From the NCBI RefSeq assembly GCF_020520425.1, contig NC_079487.1:127122385-127186384 (forward strand): a stretch of DNA of 64,000 nt, given 5' to 3'. The translations under genes were made by a program, and so were the position numbers. Shown piece after piece: positions 51,306-61,800 of the stretch; the stretch's first letter is position 1, and every line of letters starts with the position of its first letter. Under the pieces are notes generated by a model. It worked only from the letters and a program-made list of their open reading frames with translations. It did no database searches and was not told the DNA's origin. The DNA is from Spinacia oleracea (Eukaryota; Streptophyta; Magnoliopsida; Caryophyllales; Amaranthaceae).

Positions 51306-51805
51306 TAATTACGGAGTATTAATTAATGACTAATAACTAAGAGTGAATAACTAATTAATAATTAATCATTAATTATTAATGATTAATTAATAAATTATTA
51401 ATTATTAATTATTATTAATTTAATTATTATTAATTTAATTATTATTAATTATTAATTATTAATCATTGATTATTACTCCGCAATTATTAATTAAAATAAT
51501 AATTTATTAATACTATTGAAAAAATTAATTTATTTTTAATGTATATTTATTTATTTGTAATTACGTTTTACTCCGTACACAATACACAGTATGTATTGAA
51601 AAATGAATAAAAGACATTAAATGTCCTTAAATGTCATTTTACATAGCTACAGCCAACAGCCAACAACTGATTTTACCAAACACATTTGTAACCAATCCAT
51701 AGTCAAACAGCCAACAAAAGCAGCCAACTTGAACAGCCGGTCAAACCAGCCAAGTAAAACAGCCGACAGCCAACAGCCAACAGCCAATTGCCAAACAGGG
51801 CCATA

Positions 51806-52380
51806 ATATATTTTCTCTGTTCTCATTTACATAACGCAATTGATATTATTCACACAAGCTCTTTTGACTTCCTTCTGTGATTTATACATAAGAAAAAACA
51901 TAGTCGTGTGGGATTTTATTAGATTCGTCTCAATAAATATTTTTTAAATAACAACTTTTTATAATTTTTTCTTATCCACAATGGATGATATTAGTGGTTA
52001 AAATCGTGCATTGAAAAACGTGCCTAAATAATTGTGTCATTTAAAAAAGAACAGTGGAATATACTCTTTGATGATGTAAATTAGTCACATGGCCTCATTA
52101 ATTGAATGATAAAAAATGTGCATTGGAGAATGTGAAAAGACATTAAAAAAAAGATAGTAACATTCTACACTCATATGCATTGGAAAACGTGAAAAGACAT
52201 CCAAAGTAAACAAAAAAAAAGAAAAAAGATAGTAACATTCTAGACTCATATAAGGGGCAGTTTCGGAAAGGACCCACAAAATATAAGCTTGATTTGACAT
52301 TATTACCCATAAATGATTCAAATTTTTCAAGGCTAATCTACCTAGAATGACTAAAATACCCTATAAAACACCATTTTCAT
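51806..52380. other. Intergenic DNA upstream of the DRM gene
   Basis: No gene is supported. It is AT-rich and holds two similar copies of a stretch around GCATTGGA(A/G)AA(C/T)GTGAAAAG (near 52121 and 52178), each followed by GATAGTAACATTCTA. The promoter of the DRM gene must lie here or just downstream. Confidence 0.45.
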
Positions 52381-52429
52381 CATTTTGATCGTTCCTTCCC
52401 CCTCTAATATTTGGTTTTGGCCATATTTG

Positions 52430-53488
52430 GGTTGAAATCTTGAAGAACAGTGTACCTTGACAGTTGATATCCTTCCTCTGCTTCATTACTCTTTTGGTGC
52501 TCTGCTTTCTCTCTCTTCTTCTGACCCACGTTCTTCTGCATTTTCTCTATTTTTTGTCACAAAATTGCAGTTTTACCATCACCATTTTCGCAGTTCAGGT
52601 ATGAAACTCATCGCGTTTTTTCATTTTTCTCTCACAGTGTTGTAATTCTAACGCTAACTATCACCACATTAGTTTGTTTTTTCGTTTTTTTGTTGTGGGT
52701 TTTTGGAAAGTTTTGTGAAATAATGGTAAAACGCAGAATTTCTGGTTGTGGGATCGTTTTTATCTTTTCATTTTCTGGGTTTAAAGTTTTTCCCCCGATT
52801 TTAACAAACCTACGGCGAAATTTTGGGTTGAATGATAAAATTTTGCTTAAACCCTTAAAGTTCCTGTGTTGGGGTTTAAGAAGTTGAACTATAAATCGTA
52901 TTTTTTCACGAATTTCTGAAACGCCGACGAGCTTTTCGATTTTTGTTGGTTTTTTTTTCGAAATGTATGTGAAAAAATGGTGGGATTTTAGTGTTTTTTG
53001 TTTTTTTTTTTTGGTTTTTGGGGGCTGTGCTTCATAATCTGAATATTATATTACCACCAATTTTATTTTTTATATGCTTGGATTTGAATGTAGCATTTTG
53101 TGTGACTTTGCATATTCATATTTTGCTGATATGAATCATATGATGTTTTTTCTCTTTACAAATGTGGCTTTGATTGTTGTTTAGTTGAAAAAATTGATTG
53201 TTTTCGTGTACATATTGCTAAAATTTGGTAAAAGGGTTGGGATTTCTGTTGTGTCTTGTGGGTTTGGATTTTTGGGTTGAATTCCCACAGTAGATTTTGG
53301 CGTTTTTTTTTTCTTTTTTCTTTTTTACATATTTGTGGGGTTGTTTGTATTTGATTGTAGCATTTTGTGACTTTGCATCTTCACATTCTGCTGATTTTGC
53401 TGGATATGATTGTTTTTTAGTTGAAAAAAGGATTGTTTTGATGTTCATGTTGCTTTAATTTCTTAACATTTGGGCTTACAGCCTTACA
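52430..53488 (+). other. 5' UTR exon and long 5' UTR intron of the DRM gene
   Basis: A CT-rich leader ends with a good donor (GTTCAG|GTATG) at 52598. The following 890 bp are T-rich with a weak internal duplication (AGCATTTTGTG, TTGCATATTCA and TTGCATCTTCA). The acceptor TTACAG|GTGATATGG precedes the ATG at 53495. Inferred from splice signals. Confidence 0.6.
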
Positions 53489-53494
53489 GGTGAT

Positions 53495-56400
53495 ATGGAC
53501 CCTCAAAGTATCCGGCCAGACAAAGGGAAACAGATCATGATAATAGTGAGTTTGTTTAAAATCTGATTAATGATTCAAAATGATGTTAATTGAAACCTGA
53601 ACAGAGAAACAAAAATATGATTAGCACTAGTACGTACGAAATGTACGAGATCCATAGTTGATCATTTGTTCTATTTTCGATATGTTGTCGGCAGGAGGAT
53701 CAAGATAGTAGCTGGCCAGACAAAGGGAAACAGATCATGATTACAGTGAGTTCATTATTTATAATCTGAACAGAGAAAAAAGGATATGATTAGCACGAGT
53801 TAGTATGAATGCACGATATCCATGGTTGATGTTTTGTTCTATTTTCAATTTGTTGTCTGCAGAAGGATTCAGAAGTTCATTCTCCAGTAAGTTATGAGGA
53901 GGACTGGGACACTGATGATGAGCTAGAAATGCAGTTTTTTCAGGCTTTTGATGATCAAGTGAGTAGTAATTTTGAACCTTAAATGATACTTTGTTGCATT
54001 TTAGGCTTGACTTGATGTGTTAAGTTAGCATTAAACATATTACAATAAGCAAGACGATATAGGTCTTAACAATAACGAGGGGTTAGGAAAAGCCTAGTTC
54101 ATTTGACTTCAAATGCATGGCTTCTAGCGTTCTTTGCTAAATAATTTGGGCTAGTCTTAGGAGATAAAGTGAGTCTACTTTTATCCCCATTGATTTTTTG
54201 GCTTGAATCCGCACAGAAAGACTGCAAAAGCAGATAAAGTGAGTCTAACTGCGAAGGCAGATTTTTCATCGACCCTCCCAAACAAGAGGGAGGTGAATGA
54301 TTGTAACCTTGACTTGATGTGTTAGGGCAAAAGCAATAGAAGAAACTCCAATGAAGTTTGTTCTCATGCCATATCATTGTTTTATAAACCTTGATGGTAA
54401 TGAACCTTTTACCAACGATAGATAAACCTATACAAAGGTTCATATGTAGAACCATTACATTCATCTCATTTGAAACAAAATATATTAAAAAATTTGAAAA
54501 TTAATATGTTATGCATATATGGCAAAGACAAACCACTTACTCTTTAGTAACCTTTGGTTTTGTAACTTTTCCTAACAATAGTGAGGTTTGTCTACAAACC
54601 TCTAAAATACAATACAAACCTCTTGACAAACCTCTTATTGATATTGCCTTCATTTTAATGCTAATATGTTGTTTCAACACTCTCTTATACTTCTATGACC
54701 ATGGGTTCGTATTTCATTTACTTGTGAGTGGCTAGTATACATAATAAGTTAATAACTCAAAGTGAGTAAGAAGCATTTTAGCACAAACTGGTTCTGTCAT
54801 TCTTGGCATATTAGCAATATACATTGCAGATTACAATTCTAATTGATTTTGTTTGGAAAAATGTTACTAACTAATGTATTTATTTTCCTACAATACAAAG
54901 GGCGTGGCTTATGAGCATGATTCTCCTGTTGACTGCTTTGATCATGCTTCATCAACTGGTTCTTCCAGTTACAACCCCAACAAAGTCGACCACTTTATGT
55001 CAATGGGTTTTTCGGAGAAGATGGTGGTTCAAGCCATAAAAGAAAACGGTGAGGACAATGATGAAGCAATACTCAACAGTCTTCTAACATACTCGGTAAG
55101 TTTTTCTTTTTTAAGTTTTTGGTAAGAAAGAAAGCTTATTATTACCCAGCCAACCAGAATTACACCTAAAAGGAAAGAAAGTTGAGGACAAACACCACTT
55201 AACTAACCTTGAGAAGCTAAGAAACACCACAAATTACAAAGGAAACAAAAGCAAAACAACACAGGTCTTCACAAGGACTGGAACAAAAATACATCAGTCT
55301 GCCTAACTTTCTTCTGCATAAGTGCTTGAATACGCTGCTTCACATTACATTTGATGTCTTGTACTATCTTCTACACAGTAGATATTTTCCATTCCATACG
55401 GCGTTATTTCTCTTCATTCATACTCTGTAAACTGTTGCCATAACAGCAACCACAACCATCTGTTTTCTGAACTTTGAGCAATGGAGCCTCCTGTATGCCC
55501 AACCCAAAAGTTTTGGAAGTTCAACAGTCACAACCTGAATACCCAGCTACTCTTTAATTATCTTGATGCATTTCTAACTGTATGGTACTCTAAGAAAAGG
55601 AGTTTATGAATTTCAACCTGCTGATCACAAATGAGGCATTGATCAGAGTCACACACGGCAAATTTCTGCAACTTCTGCCTTGTCTGTAGTCTCTCATGCA
55701 TGGCTAACCAGGTTATGAACATATGCTAAGGGAAATTTAAGTGATTCCAGACCAGCTTACACCAGTAAAATAACTACTTGATCAAGATAATAGGATGCTT
55801 GGTCATATAATATCCATTGACCTGGTTATAAAATTCTTAAATGCAGGTTCTTGAAAACTCTCCTGGAGAAGATATCAGTTCTTCTTCCAAGTCAAAGTCA
55901 CCCGTTGATATAAATGAGGACTTTTTAGATGGATTTTCGGACAGTGATAGTGATTGTGGAGATGCAGAGGTATGTCATTGTACAGTTGTCTGGATTGTTT
56001 GCCTTTTGATTTAAAGATGGAAGTCAAGTAATTGGTTCTATCTTGTAGGGAAGTGGAAGAAATTCTGATGACCCCAAAGAAAAAACCATAGCATTAATGG
56101 TTGATATGGGTTACAACCTCGAGGATGTTCTAATTTCTTTACAGAGATGTGGTTAGTAGACTAAACTATTAAACTTGTTTTTGCCTACTTGATTAACATG
56201 TGCATGGTTTCTGTCTCTAATTAGAGTTATATAATTAACATTCAGGTCATGATGCGTCTGTTGAAGAGTTAGCTGATTACATATCTGCTGCTGAAGTGGC
56301 GAAAGTTGCTGATGCAACAGAATTCCCAGACCGTATTCGGACTGTTCAGAGGTTTCAGGCAGAGAAGAAGAGAAAAATTCCTCAGCTGAGTAGTCAAAAG

Positions 56401-57853
56401 CCGAAAAAGAGACCAGAAAAGCCGTTGGTGCGAAAATTCTCAAAACAGATGGTTGGGTTTGGGCTTCCAGGGTGCCCTCCTGTTGTATCTCATAGGTATC
56501 TACCCGATGAAGCTGTAGGTCCTCCGTATTTTTATTATGAGAACGTGGCTCTTACTCCTGTCGGGGTTTGGGAACACATCTCCCGTTTCCTGTACGACAT
56601 ACAGCCAGAATTTGTGGATTCCATCCACTTTTCAGCAGCTGCAAGGAAAAGAGGCTACATTCACAACCTCCCTATCATGAACCGGAAGCCTTTACTTCCC
56701 ATTCCACCAAAGACGATTCATGAAGCAATACCTGATACAGCAACCTGGTGGCCTTCATGGGATACAAGAACAAAGCTAAATTGCCTTTTAACTTGCATTG
56801 GAAGTGCCCAGTTGACTGAAAGAATTAGAAATAAGGTTAAGTCTGGTCATCCTTCTGATGATGACATTAAGTTTGTTATCGAGCAATGCAAGAAGTGGAA
56901 CCTAGTGTGGGTTGGGAAAAATAGGGTTGCCGTCCTTGAACCAGAAGATATGGAGATGCTACTTGGGTTCCCTAAATGTTACACAAGAGGTGTTAGCCGT
57001 ACTGATAGATACAAAGCCTTGGGCAACTCCTTTCAGGTCAGCATATTATTTATCAACTCTTCAATGTTATCAGTAATCTTCATTTTGGCCTATATTGAAT
57101 TAAGTTTAGCTCTCGTCTTTAACAATTCCACGGTATTAACTATTAAGATGCTGCATCAGACCTGTTCTTTACTTCTGTGGTATTCAGAGTGCATTCTCAT
57201 TTTTCTAACTCTTTGAAACGTTATCAGAAATCATACATTACACACAAACTGCTCTGCTAACTGTAGGTGAACTTAAGAGTATGATTAAATGAAGATATCA
57301 TACTTCCTAGAGAAATTCTGTATCATCTTCCTTGTAAATCTGCTCAACTACATATTACCCTGTATTACTATATTAATGTTTCAAGTTCATGTTTCAGATC
57401 GACACTGTTGCCTACCATCTTTCAGTCCTGAAGCCAATGTATCCAAACGGCATGAATGTTCTTTCTCTCTTCTCTGGAATTGGTGGAGCAGAAATTGCCC
57501 TTCACAAACTAGGGATCCCCTTGAACAATGTTGTGTCAGTAGAGATTTCCTCTGTGAACCGAAAAATAGTCAATCAATGGTGGGAAGAAACAGAGCAAAA
57601 GGGCAGGCTGATCCACGTTGCTGATGTTCGAAAGATCAATAACTCAACAATAGATGGGTGGATCGACGAGCTCAATGGATTTGATCTGGTGATTGGTGGA
57701 AGCCCTTGCAATAACTTGGCTGGTGGCAACAGGAGGACCAGGGATGGACTCGAGGGAGAACATTCCTGTCTCTTCTACGAGTACTATCGAATCCTAGACT
57801 ATGTCAGGACGGCCATGAAAAGGAGAGCAGCAGCATCGTGCAGGTTCGATTGA
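53495..57853 (+). CDS. DRM2: Domains rearranged DNA methyltransferase (DRM2-like)
   Basis: De novo cytosine methyltransferase of RNA-directed DNA methylation, nuclear. Eight coding exons: 53495-53545, 53695-53745, 53863-53958, 54901-55095, 55847-55969, 56049-56151, 56246-57036 and 57398-57853; 621 aa (Arabidopsis DRM2 is 626). Two UBA-type segments are clear (about 93-131, KVDHFMSMGFSEKMV, and about 182-222, IALMVDMGYNLEDV). A basic linker precedes the rearranged catalytic domain: motifs IX/X (TDRYKALGNSFQ, near 465) come before motif I (LFSGIGGAE, near 494-502) and motif IV, IGGSPCNNL with catalytic Cys574. Exons 1 and 2 are near-duplicates (RPDKGKQIMII and WPDKGKQIMIT). Intron 4 contains an antisense LINE fragment and intron 3 a possible MITE. 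DRM1 versus DRM2 cannot be separated here. Confidence 0.94.
54325..54648. mobile_element. Possible MITE in DRM intron 3
   Basis: The left end GGCAAAAGCAATAGAAGAAA and, inverted, the right end GGCAATATCAATAAGAGGTT are similar. The interior repeats CCTTTACCAA / AACCTCT motifs. No target duplication is evident, so confidence is low. Confidence 0.35.
55118..55830 (-). mobile_element. 5'-truncated LINE fragment in DRM intron 4
   Basis: On the minus strand, 55780-55570 encodes, with stops, an RVT zinc-binding region: FITWLAMHERLQTRQKLQKF followed by CDSDQCLICDQQVE, the C-x-x-C pattern typical of plant L1-like LINEs. The 3' end with a T-rich (plus strand) tail lies near 55110-55125. Target duplication not resolved. 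Confidence 0.7.
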
Positions 57854-58805
57854 AATGGTGCTCATTAACAAATTAATTTTTCTCAAAATGCATGAGAAAC
57901 TTTTGTCAAGCTAACCACACAACAAACTTATACCAACTGTTTGCTTGTATTTTGCAAAGGCAATGCCTCAATATGCAGTTGTAGACTTGTAGTACTGCCT
58001 CACGGACCTGATTCATTTTCAATGTTCCGATTTTGTCAAATAGAATTTTGGGCATTGAATATTAGTTATACTGAATTATACTTTATTTATATTTATCATT
58101 ATTAAGGGCATGTTTGGAGTAACATTTACAAGAAAGTGTAAATTTTCTTATACTTCAACAATTTATTTAACTCTCAGAAATTGAGTTCTTGGCAACTAAC
58201 GCAGCCCAGACAAGATTAAATATGAACAGTCAAGTGTAATTTATGCTATAAGAGTTGACTCAAGCAAACAACAAACATAAACTGATTTCCTGACATACAT
58301 TCCTCGGTCAAGGTCCAACTTCTTACATGCACCGGGGTGTCTATATATATATAAGTTCATACATTCCTCAGATGCTTAAAGAGTCATACGACATCTACAA
58401 AAGAAATTTGAATTACCGACGTATATATAAAAATAGGTATACCAAGACATAATTTTCTCGTTGTTCATTTTGATTTAGACACAAAGGCATTCTACAAGAT
58501 GCGAAAGCTAGATTGATGAGAACATATTTTAGCGAGTAGATAAGCTCATTCCTCAGATGCTGTTAATGAATATTCCCATTGACTAAACCAATGAACTTAT
58601 AAACAAAGATTCAAGATTAAAGATGAAGTAAAATGACTCGTTATTGTAACATGTAGAATGCACCGCCAAATATATTCACCACGTCTCCATTCAAGCAAAC
58701 GTTTGCCTCTTTCACCAAGTTTCTAATTTTACAGGAGCATTTCACTCAGTAACAAAGTTGAAAAACGACAAACGACAAACTGCAGGAGTAGTAGAAAGAG
58801 GGCAG
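57854..58805. other. Convergent intergenic region between the DRM and RBM48-like genes
   Basis: This holds the 3' flanks of both genes, which converge. I see no further gene, and only short AT repeats such as ATATATATAT at 58342. Confidence 0.5.
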
Positions 58806-61800
58806 TCATATTCTTCTTCGATTATCTACTCTAGTTTTCTTTGAAGCCGGGCCAGATTGCGTGTTTGAAGAACTTGATTCTATCTGAAATGAGGGTGGTG
58901 TAAAAAGATTCAACAACTAGCTCTCAACGCCAATCTTGCAAGAATTAGAATTGCAGAATATGAACACTCACCTTATCTAGCTTCTCTCTCACTCTTCTAA
59001 CCGTTTCATTCATTGACTGGGATGGGAAATAATCCTGACAGTAATACAACATATGTAACTGAGGTTAGACCTTTAAGAAAAAACAGGAAGATCATCTAGA
59101 TGGTATCTAAAACAGTAATACTACAACAAATGAACCAAAGACGATAACATCAGCTTCATGTATAAATGATCTGAAAGACAAAAAAATGCTGGATCAGGAA
59201 GTTGTTGCAACAAAATGAGTAAAGGGGAGGAGTGGAGAGGAGTGGAGAGGGAAGAGGAACATGGCAAAGCTAAAACTCAAACTTTGGGGCAATAGGGTAA
59301 TTTCACATCTCAAATTGGAAACTGCTAAATGAAGACGCTGCTCCAAGAGAATTTCAGTGGCAGATGTGATATCCTTGTGGATAAAGTAACTCAGAGAATC
59401 TCTTACTGGAGTAGTCGACATCTCTCTTATGCAGCTCGAAACGTGTTGACTAATGCAGTGCTAATGAGTATCAATACGTACTGGGCTCAGGTGTTTTTCA
59501 TTCCTAAAACTGTGTAGGGCTTTTTTTTGGGATGGGAAAGCTATGCTCTCTAGATCCGCACCTATTTCTTGGGATTGGGTTGGTAGGCCCAAGAGGTGTG
59601 ATGGACTAGAGATTAGAGATTGTATTGCTAGGAATCAAGCAGCTCAAGGGAGGTACGTGTGGCAAATAGCTATGGAAGAAGATATGCTTTGGGTTGAATG
59701 GATACATAGTGTGTATATCAAGAATCGGAACTGGTGGGATTATGTCCCACCAAGGAATGCGAGTTGGAGTTGGAAAAATATCTGTAAAGTGAAGGAAGAC
59801 ATGAAGCAGGGGTTCACTCTTAATGGTTGGTGCTCTTGGAAGCCATATACAATAAGTGCTGTGTAATGGGTATAACTGTAAAGTAGTTGAAAGGAGAGGA
59901 ACAGAACTTGCCTTGGGTCCATTGGGTGTGGAGCAGGACGAATATCCCTAAACACGCCTTTATCTCATGGATTGCTGCCCAAGGAAAGCTCAGAACCAGA
60001 GATAGGTTGGTACGAGCTGGAATAACTTAAATTGATGACTGTCTTTTGTGTGGAGCAGAGCCTGAATCCACCAAACATATTTTTTACACTTGTTCTTATA
60101 TGTATGAATCTGATTTGTGAGTGGTTGGGAATTAAAGTTCAACAAAGAGGAAATCTACACTATGTGGAAGAGATGGGGCAGAAGGCATAAATCTAAGATG
60201 AAGAAACGAATTGTCTATGCAGCATTGGCAACTCTTGTTTACCATGTTTGGAACGCATGGAACAAAGCTCTTTGGTCTGCTGTGTTGCCTATGCCCGAGG
60301 ACTTAGTAAAGAAGATTAAATTTGAGGTACATTGTAGGGCCTTTCATCTGATTAATGAGAAGTGGTCAGATGAAGATAAAGCTTGGTTGATCGCTCTAAA
60401 TTCTGGTTTGTAATTAGTTCTGGCTAAGTGCTGACTGGTTGATGGTGGTGCTACTGGTGTTTTCAGTTCTGTTTTTCCTTTTCTTGGTAATCTTGTGGTT
60501 TTTGTTGAGCTGGTTGTATAGCTGGGTAGGCTAGTCTTAGCTTTTCGTTTCTGGCTTGCTCAGGTGTTTAGTTGGTTGGGTTTGTACAAATTTTGGTTCC
60601 GCTTTTTGGTTAATAATAATTGCTTATTTACCAAAAGAAAAAGAAAAACGCTGCTCCAACCAGCATTTTCTAAATTAGCGTTTCAGCGTCAAAAAGCTAT
60701 TTGAAACCGCTCACAACCAAAGACTTAAATTAGCGGTTTGAGTCAGTCAAACCTCTAACAGTGCCCAAACCGCTAAAAGCTCACCAAATCTCTAACAAAC
60801 AGGGCCAAAAATAAAATTTGCAGGTGATAATAGTAAGATTGGTAGCTCTGCTCTACACATGAGGTTATTAAAGAATTGAGTGACTTGTATAATGCAGACA
60901 CTTAACAGTAAGAATACAAAGTACTTTATTGATATTTTATAGTCAAATTTGCAAAATGAAAACAGTTTTATCACTTCCAATAGTTCAGCAGTTTGGTCTA
61001 AGAAATGCAGAGTCTTGCAGACACTATAACACAATGTACAAAAGTGGAAATTACTAATTAATCAAGTGTTGCTGTCCAACTATAATTTACTCATTTCTGG
61101 TATTCTACAGAAAAAAGTATTTGAAGTAGTATTCGGATTACCTGGTCAGAGGACACCCTGGTAATTGACGAATGTTTAACTTCAGAATACTGATCTGTTT
61201 CTTTGGCGTACCTGGATCAAAATTCACTGAAATAAACTCCTAATGACCTTTCAAAAACTGCCACATTGGAAAACCGTAATCAAGTTGCATACTATACCAT
61301 CCTGGGCCTCCTGGCTTTAAGTCCAATTGCTGAGGAACTTGTGATGGAGCTCCGTGTGACAAGGGACGAGTTATAACACCTTTACTCTGCATTTCGTGAC
61401 CTCTGGATCTTCCAGCTGCAATTACACCACGTATGGCAGAATTCAGAAGTATTCAATGAAAATGAAATGGATTTAGAAAAAGAAAGAAAGACAGAGTACG
61501 TAGGAGTTTAGGACTTAAGAAGCATGATTGTGTATTATTAAAAAACGAGTTGCTTACTTACGCTTCAATCGTGACATAACCTCCTTTCTCCTGCCTTCTA
61601 ACTTCTCTTTTGTGTCAGACAGAGACTCATACTCAGTAGCATATGACACCTGCAGTCGATTTCCAAGGAAAACAGACTCATCCAATTTTCTTTTTGCAAA
61701 CCTAAAAAATGTAGCAAGAAACCATGACAAATTACTCTGCTTCTTTCTTAAAAATCTCAATCCCTCATTGATTTTGCTATATAATGTGAACATTTTAGTA

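Larger units (their letters stand above)
49435..51802. mobile_element. PIF/Harbinger-like element with heptamer array and nested hAT
   Basis: Termini GGCCTTGTTTGGCAAATGGC and, inverted, GGCCCTGTTTGGCAATTGGC pair well. The flanks are ATA on both sides (49432-49434 and 51803-51805), a 3-bp duplication close to the TWA rule. Subterminal sequence is rich in TGGCTTTTTGG / CAGCCAACAG units. The interior is mostly a (AATTAAT)n array of about 1 kb, split from the left end by an hAT element at 49710-50252. No transposase. Confidence 0.7.

Noticed and set aside
61240-61297. Early end of RBM48 at a TAG just after FLKGH
   Set aside because: Downstream exons encoding DYFPSQSMNETVRRV and a basic tail match the family C-terminus and join in phase if the GGATG|GTATAG donor is used.
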